A stretch of DNA of 64,000 nucleotides from Phytomonas francai (lineage: Eukaryota > Euglenozoa > Kinetoplastea > Trypanosomatida > Trypanosomatidae), in contig MJCC01000001.1 of NCBI GenBank assembly GCA_001766655.1, positions 316,710-380,709 of the forward strand. Direction: 5' to 3'. Below the pieces are notes generated by a model. It saw only the letters and a list, made by a program, of their open reading frames with translations, did not search any database and had not been told where the DNA came from. This document shows, piece after piece, positions 18,679 to 29,963 of this stretch. A program made the translations under genes and the position numbers. Every line of letters begins with the position of its first letter. Positions within the stretch are counted from its first letter, which is position 1.

Positions 18679-21600
18679 ATGAACACTTTTGCAAGCGGGT
18701 TTGGTGCGTCTTCAGGGGCGGGGCTTATCGCCCCGAAACCGGCTACAGGTTTTGGACAACCTGCAGCCACTGGGGGGTTTGGCCAAGCTCCGACTGTTGG
18801 GGGCTTTGGACAACCGCAGCAACAGGCAACGGGAGGCTTTGGACAGCCAGCCGCCCCTGGGGGTTTTGGACAACCGCAGCAACAGGCAACGGCAGGCTTN
18901 NNNNNNNNNNNNNNNNNNNNNNNNNNNNNNNNNNNNNNNNNNNNNNNNNNNNNNNNNNNNNNNNNNNNNNNNNNNNNNNNNNNNNNNNNNNNNNNNNNNN
19001 NNNNNNNNNNNNNNNNNNNNNNNNNNNNNNNNNNNNNNNNNNNNNNNNNNNNNNNNNNNNNNNNNNNNNNNNNNNNNNNNNNNNNNNNNNNNNNNNNNNN
19101 NNNNNNNNNNNNNNNNNNNNNNNNNNNNNNNNNNNNNNNNNNNNNNNNNNNNNNNNNNNNNNNNNNNNNNNNNNNNNNNNNNNNNNNNNNNNNNNNNNNN
19201 NNNNNNNNNNNNNNNNNNNNNNNNNNNNNNNNNNNNNNNNNNNNNNNNNNNNNNNNNNNNNNNNNNNNNNNNNNNNNNNNNNNNNNNNNNNNNNNNNNNN
19301 NNNNNNNNNNNNNNNNNNNNNNNNNNNNNNNNNNNNNNNNNNNNNNNNNNNNNNNNNNNNNNNNNNNNNNNNNNNNNNNNNNNNNNNNNNNNNNNNNNNN
19401 NNNNNNNNNNNNNNNNNNNNNNNNNNNNNNNNNNNNNNNNNNNNNNNNNNNNNNNNNNNNNNNNNNNNNNNNNNNNNNNNNNNNNNNNNNNNNNNNNNNN
19501 NNNNNNNNNNNNNNNNNNNNNNNNNNNNNNNNNNNNNNNNNNNNNNNNNNNNNNNNNNNNNNNNNNNNNNNNNNNNNNNNNNNNNNNNNGGGTTTGGCCA
19601 AACTGGCACGGGTTTCGGTCAGCCACAACAACAGGCAACGGGAGGCTTTGGACAGCCACAGCAACAGGCAACGGGAGGCTTTGGACAACCAGCCGCCACC
19701 GGGGGATTTGGCCAGCCTCAGCAACAAACTGCTGGAGGCTTCGGACAGCCACAGCAACAGGCAACGGGGGGCTTTGGACAACCCGCGACCACTGGAGGAT
19801 TTGGTGCGGCGAAGCCCGGGGGGTTTGGCCAAACTGGCACGGGTTTCGGTCAGCCACAGCAACAGGCAACGGCAGGCTTTGGACAGGCTTCGACCACTGG
19901 AGGATTTGGTGCGGCGAAGCCCGGGGGGTTTGGCCAAACTGGCACGGGTTTCGGTCAGCCACAACAACAGGCAACGGGAGGCTTTGGACAGCCACAGCAA
20001 CAGGCAACGGGAGGCTTTGGGCAGGTTTCGACCACTGGAGGTTTTGGTGCGGCGAAGCCCGGGGGGTTTGGCCAAACTGGCACGGGTTTCGGTCAACCTC
20101 AGCAACAAACTGCTGGAGGCTTTGGACAACCCGCGACCACTGGAGGATTTGGTGCGGCGAAGCCCGGGGGGTTTGGCCAAACTGGCACGGGTTTCGGTCA
20201 GCCACAACAACAGGCAACGGGAGGCTTCGGACAGCCGCAGCAACAGGCAACGGGAGGCTTTGGACAGCCAGCCGCCCCTGGGGGTTTTGGACAACCGCAG
20301 CAACAGGCAACGGGAGGCTTTGGACAGCCAGCCGCCCCTGGGGGTTTTGGACAACCGCAGCAACAGGCAACGGCAGGCTTTGGACAGCCAGCCGCCACCG
20401 GGGGATTTGGCCAGCCTCAACAACCGGCAACGGGAGGCTTCGGGCAGGCCGCAACTGCTCCAGGCTTTGGACAACCGCAGCAACAAGTAGCTGGAGGATT
20501 TGGTGCGCTCCCAGGCACAAATTATCAAACGACTGTGGACTTTGGTAAAACTGCCCAAAGCTTCTCTTCTGGAACTACCCTAAATCAAGCCCTTTCTTTC
20601 ATGAATTTACCCGACTTCAATGTAAAGCCATACGGCGAAGCACTTTTAGTAGCATACGACCGTCAGGAACTAGCAAAACCAACATCTCAAGGAACAGCAC
20701 CGTTCTTGCCCACTGCCCTACAACCCATTCGATATCATTGGCTGACCCGTCGCCAACCACCACTTGATTCTGATGCTGGGATTGAGCAACACCCCGTACC
20801 GCTTTCTGTTAGCGCCATCTCGTCTTCGGCTCTAAAGGCAATTTTGGAGCCGCCCATTCAATTGGGCACAGATGGTGACAACAGAAAGGCGCAACATTTA
20901 GACGAATCGCCTCTCAGGTTAGATAACTTGTCTTCCAATAAGGACGCTACGCACGAGCCCAATTCTAGAATTCCATTTTCTTCACCAAACCCCTCTGCCC
21001 CAACATGTGATAACGCTGAGTATGATACGAACCCTTCGTTGGAGGAGCTTGCACTTATGCATCCGAATGAATTGCGACATCTTAGCCCATTTGCCATTTT
21101 TCGAAAAGATGGCAAGGTTCATATCGAGTTTTGCGAGCCCGTTAACCTGGTTCGCACTAATATTAGCGAGGCAATCGTCATGAATAGGGACGGACGCGTA
21201 CAATTCTATCCAAAGGGAGACACACCGCCTCATAAAGGGCTTAACGTGAAGGCCATTGTAACCGTTAATCATGTTATCAACATGACTGAGGGTCAATTGC
21301 GTAAAACATGCCTTGCTGAGGGGAATTGGTTTATCTCGTACCAGAACAATACATGGCGTTATGTTATAAATGATTTCAACAAGACGATTGATATTTCAAG
21401 GCATGAGGAGTCTAGTCATGAACAGGCTAACCTTTCCATTCAAAAGGGTGATGATGATGATGATGATAATGTCGAAGATGCAGAAATCTCTTCACCAAGT
21501 TGGCAAACAAATAATAAAGGGGACATTAGTCGTACAGTTTTTACCCAACCGTTTTCTAGCGAAGTGGAGCCGCCAGTAAGGTCTGCCCAGCTCATTTCAC

Positions 21601-23546
21601 CCGATACTATTGGTAGAGTAAAAGTAACCGTCAATAAGACCATCCTTCCGTCGTCGAAGCCGTCACGAGAACATTCATTAAATAAACAGGTGTTTAAGCT
21701 TCCATATGAGTTACCTGATATGGTTTCTAAAAGTAAAGAACACCAAGCAGAAGTTACGCCCTATTTTCCTGCGTGTTCGACCGAGCCTCCAGTGTATTAT
21801 GTTAATTATAAAAGTTCTGCTCTTCACAGAAATTTTGTCTCGAGTTCATCTTCAAAGCAACAGTCGAGAAGTTCCATGGCCTTGGCTCGTAGCTTTCGAG
21901 CTACTTGGCACATTTCTGGTCTTTTGGCGTATCCGTCCTTTGCCGCTATGCGAGACGGGTTGGAAATCAAACCGGATGTCGATGAGGTACATGGATGTGA
22001 TGCTGTTATAGATAGCCCCTTTAAATGGACATCTCCCTCAACCAAGCCTCTGACAGCGAGCTTTATATCGGTGCTCCGTTTATTAACCCGCGACATGCGC
22101 TTAATGCAAAATTTAGATCATTTGAATCGCGGAGAAATAAATGCTGAGTTGCAGAAGAATCACTATGCTCTGTTACATATTTCCCTGCATGGGGAAAAGT
22201 CCTCCACGACTTTATCTGAAGATAAGCTGAAGGAAATCCTCTCTATCATCGTCGAGCGGACGTCTAACCAAGCGTGTCTCTCACCCATTGAGTTTTGCTC
22301 CTTGAAGCAGTGCCAATCAGTGATCGGGCTGATAAGCGCACTCTACGCCTTGCCTGAATGTGATGAGGCGTTTCCCAACGCACTCGAGGAGACTCTCTAC
22401 CTGAGGCAGCTCCGGCGACGTCAACTGCGGAATTGGCTTTCCAGCGAACTGCACGATTCGTCCAACCGCAGTGGTGACGTTTATCCTTCGCGGTCGGAGG
22501 AGTTGGTGCAGATCATCCTCTCTCATAAGCTTAAAGATGCAAGCCGGCTCGCTGAAGACTTGAATGAAGTCACCCTCGCTCGTGTGATAGGTGTTTGTGG
22601 AGAGGGTAACCAGTTCGGGCAGTACGTGGAAATGGCCAGAGAGGGTTTTTCTAACGGCTCTATGGTTCGTGATCGGGTTGTGAGTTTACTCGCTGGCAAG
22701 GTTGAAACGTTTATACAAGAGGATGAATATACGTTTGAGAAAGAATTTTCGCAAGGTAGCGACTCTATTGTGGCTCATCACAACGCTGCCACGTGGAAGC
22801 AGCTTTTGGGTATTTTTGCCTTTTATGGCTGCGCACCTGACGCCTCTGCAGAGGGGATCGTCGGTGAATTTATGGACCGACTGCGTACTTCTTCACGCCA
22901 CTCAAAATCCTTGCCGCCGTATGCGGAGAGGCTTAGTAGTAAAACTCTCAAGGACCGCCGTGGCCGAGATGCGGTGCACCGTGGACACACCTTCCAGGAC
23001 GCCGCCTTCCTCCTCCTCAAGGGCTTTCTCGACGCTGGGGCGCCCCCCGCGGCGAGCCTGCACCCGCACGCGTCGAGTTATTCCCCCACGGATTACCTCA
23101 CGCCCTTTATCATCCTCTGCGTCGTGCGCGCGCTGGGACTGCGGCGCGATCGGCCGTACATGGACGCGGAGACCTCCGTCCTCCTTGGCGCCGCGGCCCA
23201 GTTGGAGCTGAGCGCGGAGAAGTGGTTCTGGGGCCTGCTGCCGCTCCACATGATCGAATCGTTTCGGGCGCGCTCGCGGGCGGTGCGGGATTTTTGCCGT
23301 CGAAACGCCCTGCGGGCGCGACGGCTGCGGGATTTACCGAGCAATGATGACTCTGCCGCGGAATTTGAGAAACTCCTGCGTTTACTCAACGTGAATCGGG
23401 CAGAGTTGGAGCCCATAGTAGCGCCTGTTGAGCAACCCAAAGAAGTTTCAGTAAGTATGCCAAGCCTCAAGACTCAGGAGGGTCTTCAGAAAGCTATAGG
23501 GTCCCTGCGAAATGCACTTAAGGAGCTAACTGTTGGTGAAGTTTGA
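18679..23546 (+). CDS. FG nucleoporin of the Nup98-96 type (Nup158-like), interrupted by a gap
   Basis: A nuclear pore protein reassembled across a gap. The first ATG is at 18679. Before the gap the coding frame starts at positions 1 modulo 3; after it FG-repeat coding continues at 0 modulo 3 straight into the C-terminal body, so the placeholder gap length is wrong by a non-multiple of three. Visible parts in order: about 39 FG repeats (mostly GGFGQP), a linker, a Nup98 autopeptidase-like domain (about 21060-21380; SPFAIFRKDGKVHIEF, then GLNVKAIVTVN and TWRYVINDFN), an acidic run near 21450, and a long helical solenoid like Nup96 (for example HHNAATWKQLLGIFAFYG). The cleavage tripeptide His-Phe-Ser reads Asp-Phe-Asn here, so the protein is expected to stay whole, as thought for T. 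brucei Nup158. A GC-rich patch lies near 22970-23330. Confidence 0.85.
18900..19589. other. Assembly gap inside the FG repeats
   Basis: 690 N bases. The flanking DNA is highly similar repeat units, which explains the failed assembly. The frame on each side shows that the true missing length is congruent to 1 modulo 3, so 690 is not exact. Confidence 0.95.
19590..20510 (+). repeat. FG-repeat coding DNA, near-identical tandem units
   Basis: Thirty-three FG motifs can be counted after the gap. Units encode mainly GGFGQPQQQAT, GGFGQPAAP or a longer cassette FGAAKPGGFGQTGTGFGQ, the latter seen about five times with almost identical codons. The DNA-level uniformity points to recent unequal exchange or gene conversion. 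Confidence 0.9.
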
Positions 23547-24029
23547 CTTAGATCTTCGTCATGTTTTGCAGTCTAGAAATAGGTGGTTTTATAAACTCAT
23601 GTTGAAGGTGAAGAGCGTGTGTGGGAGAATGGGGTGGGTTGATAAATGTGTACAATCGCTTATGGTGCATGACAGTGAACAATTATTAGCGTTTGTGAAC
23701 TGCAATTTTTATAAAGTAATTTTTTACCTTAAAAAAAACATCGAATACAAATCATCCTTTTACATTGTAACAATTATAAGCTAAATATATCGGGATGTGG
23801 GTATAAGAGTCTAAAATGGTTTGAGTATAGATGTAAAGGTGAGAGAAGGGAATTTGCCCCATTAGCAATACGATCTCTAATACATACTGCCACTTTCGTG
23901 CGCATAATTCATTTGATAGAATTAATTTTGCATTTTTTCTTTTTTTATTATTATTTAAAGAAACACAGACATTCGAAAATTCATAGGTATCTTAGAAATA
24001 AAAACAGTAGTGTTTCGTGTTCATGAGGG
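23547..24029 (+). other. Intergenic spacer
   Basis: AT-rich spacer. A short open frame at its left end (to about 23784) lacks coding character. An 18-codon upstream ATG frame (24023-24079) overlaps the next gene's start. Confidence 0.5.
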
Positions 24030-26096
24030 ATGGTAGTTCTCCAAATTCCAAGGGCCTCCATATATATTCATGGGAGTGATAAGATCGGAGGTTTCGACTA
24101 CTTTATGCGATGCCTGTATCGATACTGGTACCAAAAGGGATTTTGGGGAGTCGCTATTTCATCCATTGTTGACTTTTTAAACACATTGGTTGTGTTTTTA
24201 TTTACCTTCATATTTACCATGTATTTTCAATGGGAGTCGGCTTTGCATTGCACGGAAAGCGAATGCGCTGGAGTATTATTGTTCTGTAAACTTTCCAAAC
24301 CATACATTATCAAACGAAATATTATTGGATACACATTTGGGTTTGTATGTTTAACCTCGTCACTGGTCGCTACGATCTACGAAGGATGCTTAATGTTCTT
24401 CACGATCCGTTTTCAGCGTGAAGTGGACGATATATCGCGCCTGGCGGGTGTGGACACTGGATTTCGCACCCCCATCCATCGTTGGGCATTCCAAAAGCGT
24501 CGAGGAGTTTCTTTTCCTGAAGGTCATGAGATCCTAGGTGTAGAGTGTGACCGAGGCTCAGTATTAACTACAATGTCGTGGGATGTTTTCTTAGAGAAGA
24601 TCTGCACTTACCTCAACAAGACGAAAAAACTCAAGTTCTACCACGAGCCACTCGACGCGTTGCGAGCCGTGCAAGCTCTATTGCGGCGTGAAAACTTCCT
24701 TGTTGCTATCTATGATAGCCGAATACTAGATCGTGGTGCCCTGAGATTTTTAAGCCCTGATACCCTTTCCTTCGTCGTTTCGACAATGTTCGACCATTTT
24801 AACACTGTATACACGCGCTATGAGAGTATCTGGACGGTTCGTGCGCGCCTATTGGCCTACATTTCCGTGCATCTGTGTTTATTTTTATTTACTACAACCC
24901 ATATCATCGTCAAGGCTTTGGTAAAAAACGCGGGCCAGTTTAAGTCCAACTACAGGGGGTTTTCTCAACACGAGTGGAATCACTCCGCTTTCTGGCGGTT
25001 TCGCCTTTTCAACGAGGTTGATCACCTGCACCAGTGCCGCCTTGTCAACGCACGTGAGATAGCGGTACGAATGGTATCACGTCTTTCCGTTTCGGATAGC
25101 ATGAACCGCCTGATGCGGCGGATAAGCAGTACAGTTATCTTCATCTCTATTATTCTTTCCTTTCTCAACTCTTCCTTGCTTATCAATGGGCATTTTGCGG
25201 GTCTTTCTTTTGTGTGGTGGCTTACAATCTCGCTTTTGGTTTACACTTCGTTATCGGAGCCCGATCCACGCGAGCAGGAGTACGCCTACAAGGAGGATCT
25301 GGATAGGCTCGTGAGTGTCACCCACTTTTCAACCCCGGAGTGGTACGTCTCCGGGGACTCTTTTTACTGCCACATCTCGAAGCACTTTTTCAAGAGTCTC
25401 CTCCATATCATCCTGCAGGACCTCTTCTGCGACACAATGCAGCCTTTTTTCCTCCTTTGGGCTCTTCGCGATGGGAGCGTGGATAACCTGTTGGAGTTCA
25501 TGCGCCGATCATCGGTGTTTGTGGAAGGTGTTGGTTCGGTGGTGCTAGGGAGCGCGTTTGAGGGGATGGGAAACCAGATGGCGCATTTGGACGAGGTGAG
25601 CGATCCCGATGATCCTTCGAGCTCCGTTACTTTTCTGTCGACTGGAAAATCGATGGCGAAATTTCCCATGACAAAAGGGTTTCGCTCAAGGAGAAATGTT
25701 AAACTGTACCAGTCCGTCGCTAGTTTCGCTGCGGTGTATCCTCAGTGGATGGCGAAGCATACAGACGACGCCGCAGACACCTTTGGCCCTCTTCAGTTTT
25801 TTTTAAAAGAGCTCCGTCGATGTGTGGAGAGGAATTCGAGCGATTTTTCTCATAGTCAAGATACTGCTTGGTTGCAGAAATCATGGAATCCTTATTTTAG
25901 TACGCAGAGCTGCCCTGGACACAATTTATCGGAGGCCAACAACCCGGACTCGACACCGGTTTGGCAACCAGCAATGACATCGCATGAACGGGAACGTTTA
26001 TTCGTTGCGCAGCTGAACTTTGGCAATTTGTCCACCTATTCCCCTGAATCCGAAACTTATAGTACGGATAAGCACACTACATACGAGAAGGAATAG
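24030..26096 (+). CDS. ATG9: Autophagy protein 9, lipid scramblase
   Basis: A 688-residue multi-pass membrane protein matching ATG9 along its length. ATG9 scrambles lipids and rides on vesicles that seed the autophagosome. Hydrophobic segments are near 45-67, 100-122, 275-300, 365-385 and 390-408. Family landmarks include the N-terminal IGGFDYFMRCLYRYWYQKGF stretch, the WDVFLEKI region before a cytosolic helical part (LRRENFLVAIYD), the RLFNEVDHLHQCR motif (HFNELEHE in animals), and an HIILQDLFCDTMQPFFLLWALR segment followed by VFVEGVGSVV, equivalent to the conserved late membrane-embedded region. The C-terminal 150 residues are polar and probably disordered. The ATG at 24030 is seven bases into a short upstream frame, which could lower translation. 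Animal ATG9 is longer mainly in its tails. Confidence 0.87.
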   Translation: MVVLQIPRASIYIHGSDKIGGFDYFMRCLYRYWYQKGFWGVAISSIVDFLNTLVVFLFTFIFTMYFQWESALHCTESECAGVLLFCKLSKPYIIKRNIIGYTFGFVCLTSSLVATIYEGCLMFFTIRFQREVDDISRLAGVDTGFRTPIHRWAFQKRRGVSFPEGHEILGVECDRGSVLTTMSWDVFLEKICTYLNKTKKLKFYHEPLDALRAVQALLRRENFLVAIYDSRILDRGALRFLSPDTLSFVVSTMFDHFNTVYTRYESIWTVRARLLAYISVHLCLFLFTTTHIIVKALVKNAGQFKSNYRGFSQHEWNHSAFWRFRLFNEVDHLHQCRLVNAREIAVRMVSRLSVSDSMNRLMRRISSTVIFISIILSFLNSSLLINGHFAGLSFVWWLTISLLVYTSLSEPDPREQEYAYKEDLDRLVSVTHFSTPEWYVSGDSFYCHISKHFFKSLLHIILQDLFCDTMQPFFLLWALRDGSVDNLLEFMRRSSVFVEGVGSVVLGSAFEGMGNQMAHLDEVSDPDDPSSSVTFLSTGKSMAKFPMTKGFRSRRNVKLYQSVASFAAVYPQWMAKHTDDAADTFGPLQFFLKELRRCVERNSSDFSHSQDTAWLQKSWNPYFSTQSCPGHNLSEANNPDSTPVWQPAMTSHERERLFVAQLNFGNLSTYSPESETYSTDKHTTYEKE

Positions 26097-26433
26097 AAAA
26101 GGTGCCCCCCTCATCCCTTTCTTGGATTTCCAATCTTCAGAAACTATACCCGAGTATAATAACTTCTTTTTTATTTTATTTTATCTTGCTTTAGCTGCTT
26201 TATACAGAACAACATATTTCCTTGAGGCATTTTAATTCATTTGGCTTTTCACCAGAACGGATTTAGCCTTTTTAACTTTCAAATATTTAGTATAACAATA
26301 CTAACTGTATCAATAATGATTGAAAATAGCAATTTAGGGTGAGTCTACCCATTTTCTCAGTTTATCGCTTCTTTTCCGTGGTTTATCCCTTTTCTAAATA
26401 AATAAAAAGTCTGCTCAAAGCAAAAGATTCCGA
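26097..26433 (+). other. Intergenic spacer
   Basis: AT-rich spacer with T-rich tracts near 26160-26200. No gene was recognised. Confidence 0.5.
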
Positions 26434-26859
26434 ATGGATTCATTAGAGAAGCAGCTAGCCCATTTTTGGAGTCAGATAGAGGCTCAGCGCGATCAAAAAC
26501 TCAAAGAGAGCGGAGATGAGCTTGAAAAAGAGATTGAAAAGGAGCTTGGTGCGCTTTTGACGACCCTGCACGAGTCGATGGCTGATGATAAGCTAAACCT
26601 AGATTCAGAAATCGAACGAATTATGAAGATGGCGTGCCAATTTCGCGAAGGGGTCGAGATGTGGCAGTGTAAAGCCGAGGATGGGATTTCTTTGATCAAG
26701 GAGAAGCAACGTTCGTTGGCCGTGCTTGTGCAGGAGACCTCTACTCAAACGAGCGCACGCCGTGAGGAAATGCTTCAGCGGCAAAAACAGCGTACCGATG
26801 AGGTGCGCGAGTTGTGGCAAAAAATTCTTGCCGAGGCCGAAAGCTCTGCAACAGAGTAA
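26434..26859 (+). CDS. Small coiled-coil protein
   Basis: A 141-residue, almost entirely helical, charged protein. Heptad-like spacing of Leu/Ile/Met runs through most of it, broken near 70-85 (MACQFREGVEMWQC). Glu, Lys and Gln dominate. No signal peptide, membrane segment or known family was recognised. Its size and coiled coil would suit a cytoskeletal or kinetochore small subunit, but nothing in sequence selects one. Coding character is good and the frame is the only long one in its region. Confidence 0.6.
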   Translation: MDSLEKQLAHFWSQIEAQRDQKLKESGDELEKEIEKELGALLTTLHESMADDKLNLDSEIERIMKMACQFREGVEMWQCKAEDGISLIKEKQRSLAVLVQETSTQTSARREEMLQRQKQRTDEVRELWQKILAEAESSATE

Positions 26860-27357
26860 AAGGGATTAGGGATAATAACATCCAATAGAGGCCCTCCCCT
26901 CTTTTCCCTTTACCTGTCTTGTAGGTTTTCGGGAATTTATTCCGAGAGTGTGTATAACCTTTCATGACTTGCACGAGTTCTACAGAAGAAATCAAACCAT
27001 AGAGAACTGAATGATAGATTGTATTCATGCTGTGCATACTTAGTTTGAAATGTGTGTTTAAATTAGGTTGACTAGTTTGTATGCCAAAAAGATCATCACC
27101 CAAGAATGGGTAGAAATGTTTTTGGATCTACTATTATTCTTTCTAATTATATATATGTATATATTGCTTCATCATTTTAGATTAGAATTGATAATATAAT
27201 TATAAAGTTCAATATATTTAGCGGTATATACCTACATTACCTTTTAGGTCATATATATACATATAAATATATTAATATATATAATATTTGAACCACTCCC
27301 CCCAGAAAAAAAGAAGCCGCATCAAAACTTCAAAAAAAGGCTAGACCTATTTATATT
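26860..27357 (+). other. Intergenic spacer, TA-rich
   Basis: Spacer with TA-rich stretches between about 27145 and 27290. No gene was recognised. Confidence 0.5.
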
Positions 27358-28506
27358 ATGCAGTTCGGATCCTTTCAACGTGCTTTTTGTCTTTCGCGGC
27401 GTTTTTCAGCTTCGAAGGTGTTGCTATGTCCTGCCTATTTGCCTGAATACGGTGTGCCCCGTCGCTTCTTTACCACTGCACCGCGGTCCTTTAATAAAAT
27501 CGGCTGGAACTTTATACCTCGTCGCTGCATGGGATGTGCTCCGGGGTTTATTGGGTCTGCCTCCATGCCTTTTGCAGCGTCTTCGACTTTTACTAGTCGT
27601 CGTTTTCAATTCAGCTCTTCAGATCCCGAGGACTACTACGCTGTACTCGGCGTCAAACCAGACGCTACGCCGGAAGAGATCAAAGCTGCGTACAAGAGAC
27701 TCGTTCTTCAGTACCACCCCGATCGTAACCATGAACCTGGTGCGGAGGAGAAGTTTAAGAAAATTTCTGCCGCGTACAACGTTCTCGGGCGGAAGGATAA
27801 GCGCAATATGTATGACAGCCAACGCTCCGTCTACACCGCCCCCAGCAGCGGCGGCTTCGGAGGCGATAAACGCGCAGCCGCGGGAAGTTATGGATTTCCA
27901 GGAGGCTTTGCCTATCACCAGATGTCAAAAACCGAGGCGGACGCCCTCTTCAAGGAAATTTTTGGTGATATGAAACTCGACCAGATCTTCCGAAGCCTCG
28001 AGGAGGAACTCTACCGCAGCAGTGTGCTGCCGGGAACAGGTTTAGGCGGCAACCTAGGCCGGGACCCCTTTCGCTCATTTCAATCTACCAGTGAGTCGGT
28101 GAACGTGTTCGTTGACAAGGCTGGTAACCGCGTAGAGGAGCACACCTACAGCGATTCAAGTGGGAATCGCTACACCGTTCGCCATATCGTCGGCAAAGGA
28201 TCAGATCCCGCCGCGAGCGAAAGTTACGAACACTCTCATCGCAAACCCGACGGCTCGCGAAAGATGACGTTTGATGATGTATCATTGGATGGGTATTCGC
28301 GCTACGGAAAGTTTAAGCACAGGCTTGCGGGGTTTCGCTTTCAAGGAAGAAACCCAATGTTGGCGTTTTTTTCACTGGAAGTTTGGACTTTCGCAATTAT
28401 CGCAGTTTTCGTTACTATCATGTATTTTCTTCTAACTCACCCAAAGGTTTTACTTTTCGTGCTTTTTCTTACTCTTCTTGGGCGATTCTCATCGAGAAGG
28501 CTATAA
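27358..28506 (+). CDS. J-domain (DnaJ/HSP40) co-chaperone, membrane-anchored, probably mitochondrial
   Basis: A 382-residue J protein. The J domain spans about 91-153 with the HPD triad at 120-122 ([18 protein letters not shown]), so it should stimulate an Hsp70 ATPase. The 80 residues before it are rich in Arg, Ser, Phe and Ala with almost no acids, typical of a mitochondrial presequence. There is no zinc-finger region, which rules out class A. The C-terminus carries one or two membrane segments ([20 protein letters not shown] and [12 protein letters not shown]) and ends in RFSSRRL. Such an architecture fits a membrane-bound partner of mitochondrial Hsp70; an ER location is possible if the N-terminus acts otherwise. 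Specific clients are unknown. Confidence 0.85.
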   Translation: MQFGSFQRAFCLSRRFSASKVLLCPAYLPEYGVPRRFFTTAPRSFNKIGWNFIPRRCMGCAPGFIGSASMPFAASSTFTSRRFQFSSSDPEDYYAVLGVKPDATPEEIKAAYKRLVLQYHPDRNHEPGAEEKFKKISAAYNVLGRKDKRNMYDSQRSVYTAPSSGGFGGDKRAAAGSYGFPGGFAYHQMSKTEADALFKEIFGDMKLDQIFRSLEEELYRSSVLPGTGLGGNLGRDPFRSFQSTSESVNVFVDKAGNRVEEHTYSDSSGNRYTVRHIVGKGSDPAASESYEHSHRKPDGSRKMTFDDVSLDGYSRYGKFKHRLAGFRFQGRNPMLAFFSLEVWTFAIIAVFVTIMYFLLTHPKVLLFVLFLTLLGRFSSRRL

Positions 28507-28973
28507 AAGTGGTATGCTAATTTATTATTTTACCCTACCAGCAAAAATAAGTTTTTCCCTAGTTGATGTGAGTCTCATTGCCCCTGCTTCTTTTTGACAA
28601 GTTTTTCTTATCCAACTGAGAATTCTTTTCCTTTTTTCCTTTTCCAATTACATTTCGTCGTTTTAATGTAGGGCAGATTAGTGCATGATTGTTAAACAAG
28701 AGTTCAGTTCGATTTGAACAAAAAGTTCTAATAAAAATGCTTCAGTAGCGCAGCTTGGCTTCCAATGCTTTATTATTATTTGCCTTATTCTTCCTTCCTC
28801 TTACCTTTACCAGAGTATCACTATCTTAAAAACAATTATAGAAATTTTTTAATAAAAAAGTCATTCCCAACCTTAGCATTCGATAACATTCCTCTCTCGT
28901 GTGCGTTATCATCTACTATTAGCATTAGTATCGTAGTTATTCTTATTATTTTTGTTTCTTTTGCGTTCTCCTC
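28507..28973 (+). other. Intergenic spacer
   Basis: AT-rich spacer containing the acceptor listed at 28782-28813. A 70-codon frame at its right end is T-rich spacer sequence and not supported. Confidence 0.5.
28782..28813 (+). promoter_or_regulatory. Candidate trans-splice acceptor of ribokinase
   Basis: A pyrimidine-rich tract ends in CAG at 28811-28813, about 160 bases before the ribokinase ATG. Inferred from form and position. Confidence 0.45.
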
Positions 28974-29963
28974 ATGAACCGTGTTCAGAACTTTGAGAGC
29001 CAACTCCAAGACTTCTCCGCGGAGATCGTGGTGCTGGGCTCGTGTTTTATGGACTACATCGCCTACGTCGACCGTCCCCCGCAGATGGGCGAGACCCTTC
29101 ACTCGAAGTCCTTTTACAGGGGCTTCGGCGGGAAAGGCGCGAATCAGGCCGTGGCCGCGGGCCGCCTGAGCGCGAAGGTGGCCATGGTGAGCATGGTCGG
29201 CAGCGACGGCGACGGCGCCGGGTATATCAAGCAGCTCCAGGAGAGCGGCGTGGATACGCGGTTTGTCTTTCAGCACCCGAATAACGCGAGCGGACTGGCG
29301 ATGATTGTGGTGGATACTACCACCTCGAATAATGAGATCGTGATCTGCCCTAACGCGACTTCGAACCTCCTCCCCGAGTTCCTGCGCGAGCGGACGAACA
29401 ACTTCGCCAGTTTTCTGACGAAATCCGTCAAGTACATCATTTGCCAGAACGAAATTCCCTTGATGACGACGTTGGAGGTCCTGAAGGAGGCGCATTGCCG
29501 GGGGATTTACACCATCTTCAACGCCGCCCCGGCCCCGACGTCGAAGCAGGTGGGGCTGATAAAGCCCTACCTCCCGTACGTCTCGCTCTTCTGCCCGAAC
29601 GAAGTCGAGGCCTACCACATGACGGGGGTGAAGGTCACGGATAAGAAATCGGCGGCGAAGGCCGTCGCCGCCCTGCATGCGCTCGGCATTCAGGACGTCA
29701 TCATCACCCTCGGGGAGGCGGGTTTCGTGCTCTCCGAAAACGGCGCGAAGCCAGTCCACTGCAAAGGGAAGGTTGTGAGGGCCGTGGATACGACAGGCGC
29801 GGGGGATTGCTTCGTGGGCTCCGCGGCGTACTTCCTGAGCCGCGGGTATAACTTGCTGGAGGCCTGCACACGCGCGAACGAGTGCGCGGCGATCAGTGTA
29901 ACGCGGAAGGGGACGCAGTCGTCGTATCCGACGCCTTCGGAGCTACCCCCCGGTGTGATCTAA
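28974..29963 (+). CDS. RBKS: Ribokinase (PfkB family)
   Basis: A 329-residue sugar kinase phosphorylating D-ribose to ribose 5-phosphate for nucleotide and pentose phosphate metabolism. The first PfkB signature includes the ribose-binding [14 protein letters not shown] (52-65), and the second is [17 protein letters not shown] (272-288) with catalytic base Asp278 and the GAGD anion hole. The substrate-binding strand near the N-terminus ([23 protein letters not shown]) is typical of ribokinase rather than adenosine kinase or fructokinase. [13 protein letters not shown] (206-218) is the usual N-E containing metal-site region. Length is normal for the family. The coding DNA is GC-rich between very AT-rich spacers. 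No C-terminal SKL-type signal is present, so a glycosomal location by PTS1 is not indicated. Confidence 0.93.
   Translation: MNRVQNFESQLQDFSAEIVVLGSCFMDYIAYVDRPPQMGETLHSKSFYRGFGGKGANQAVAAGRLSAKVAMVSMVGSDGDGAGYIKQLQESGVDTRFVFQHPNNASGLAMIVVDTTTSNNEIVICPNATSNLLPEFLRERTNNFASFLTKSVKYIICQNEIPLMTTLEVLKEAHCRGIYTIFNAAPAPTSKQVGLIKPYLPYVSLFCPNEVEAYHMTGVKVTDKKSAAKAVAALHALGIQDVIITLGEAGFVLSENGAKPVHCKGKVVRAVDTTGAGDCFVGSAAYFLSRGYNLLEACTRANECAAISVTRKGTQSSYPTPSELPPGVI

Noticed and set aside
18642..20558. Long frames on both strands across the FG repeats, including a 638-codon minus-strand frame
   Set aside because: They come from translating the same short repeats in other frames and through N bases. Only the GGFGQ frame joins the nucleoporin body.
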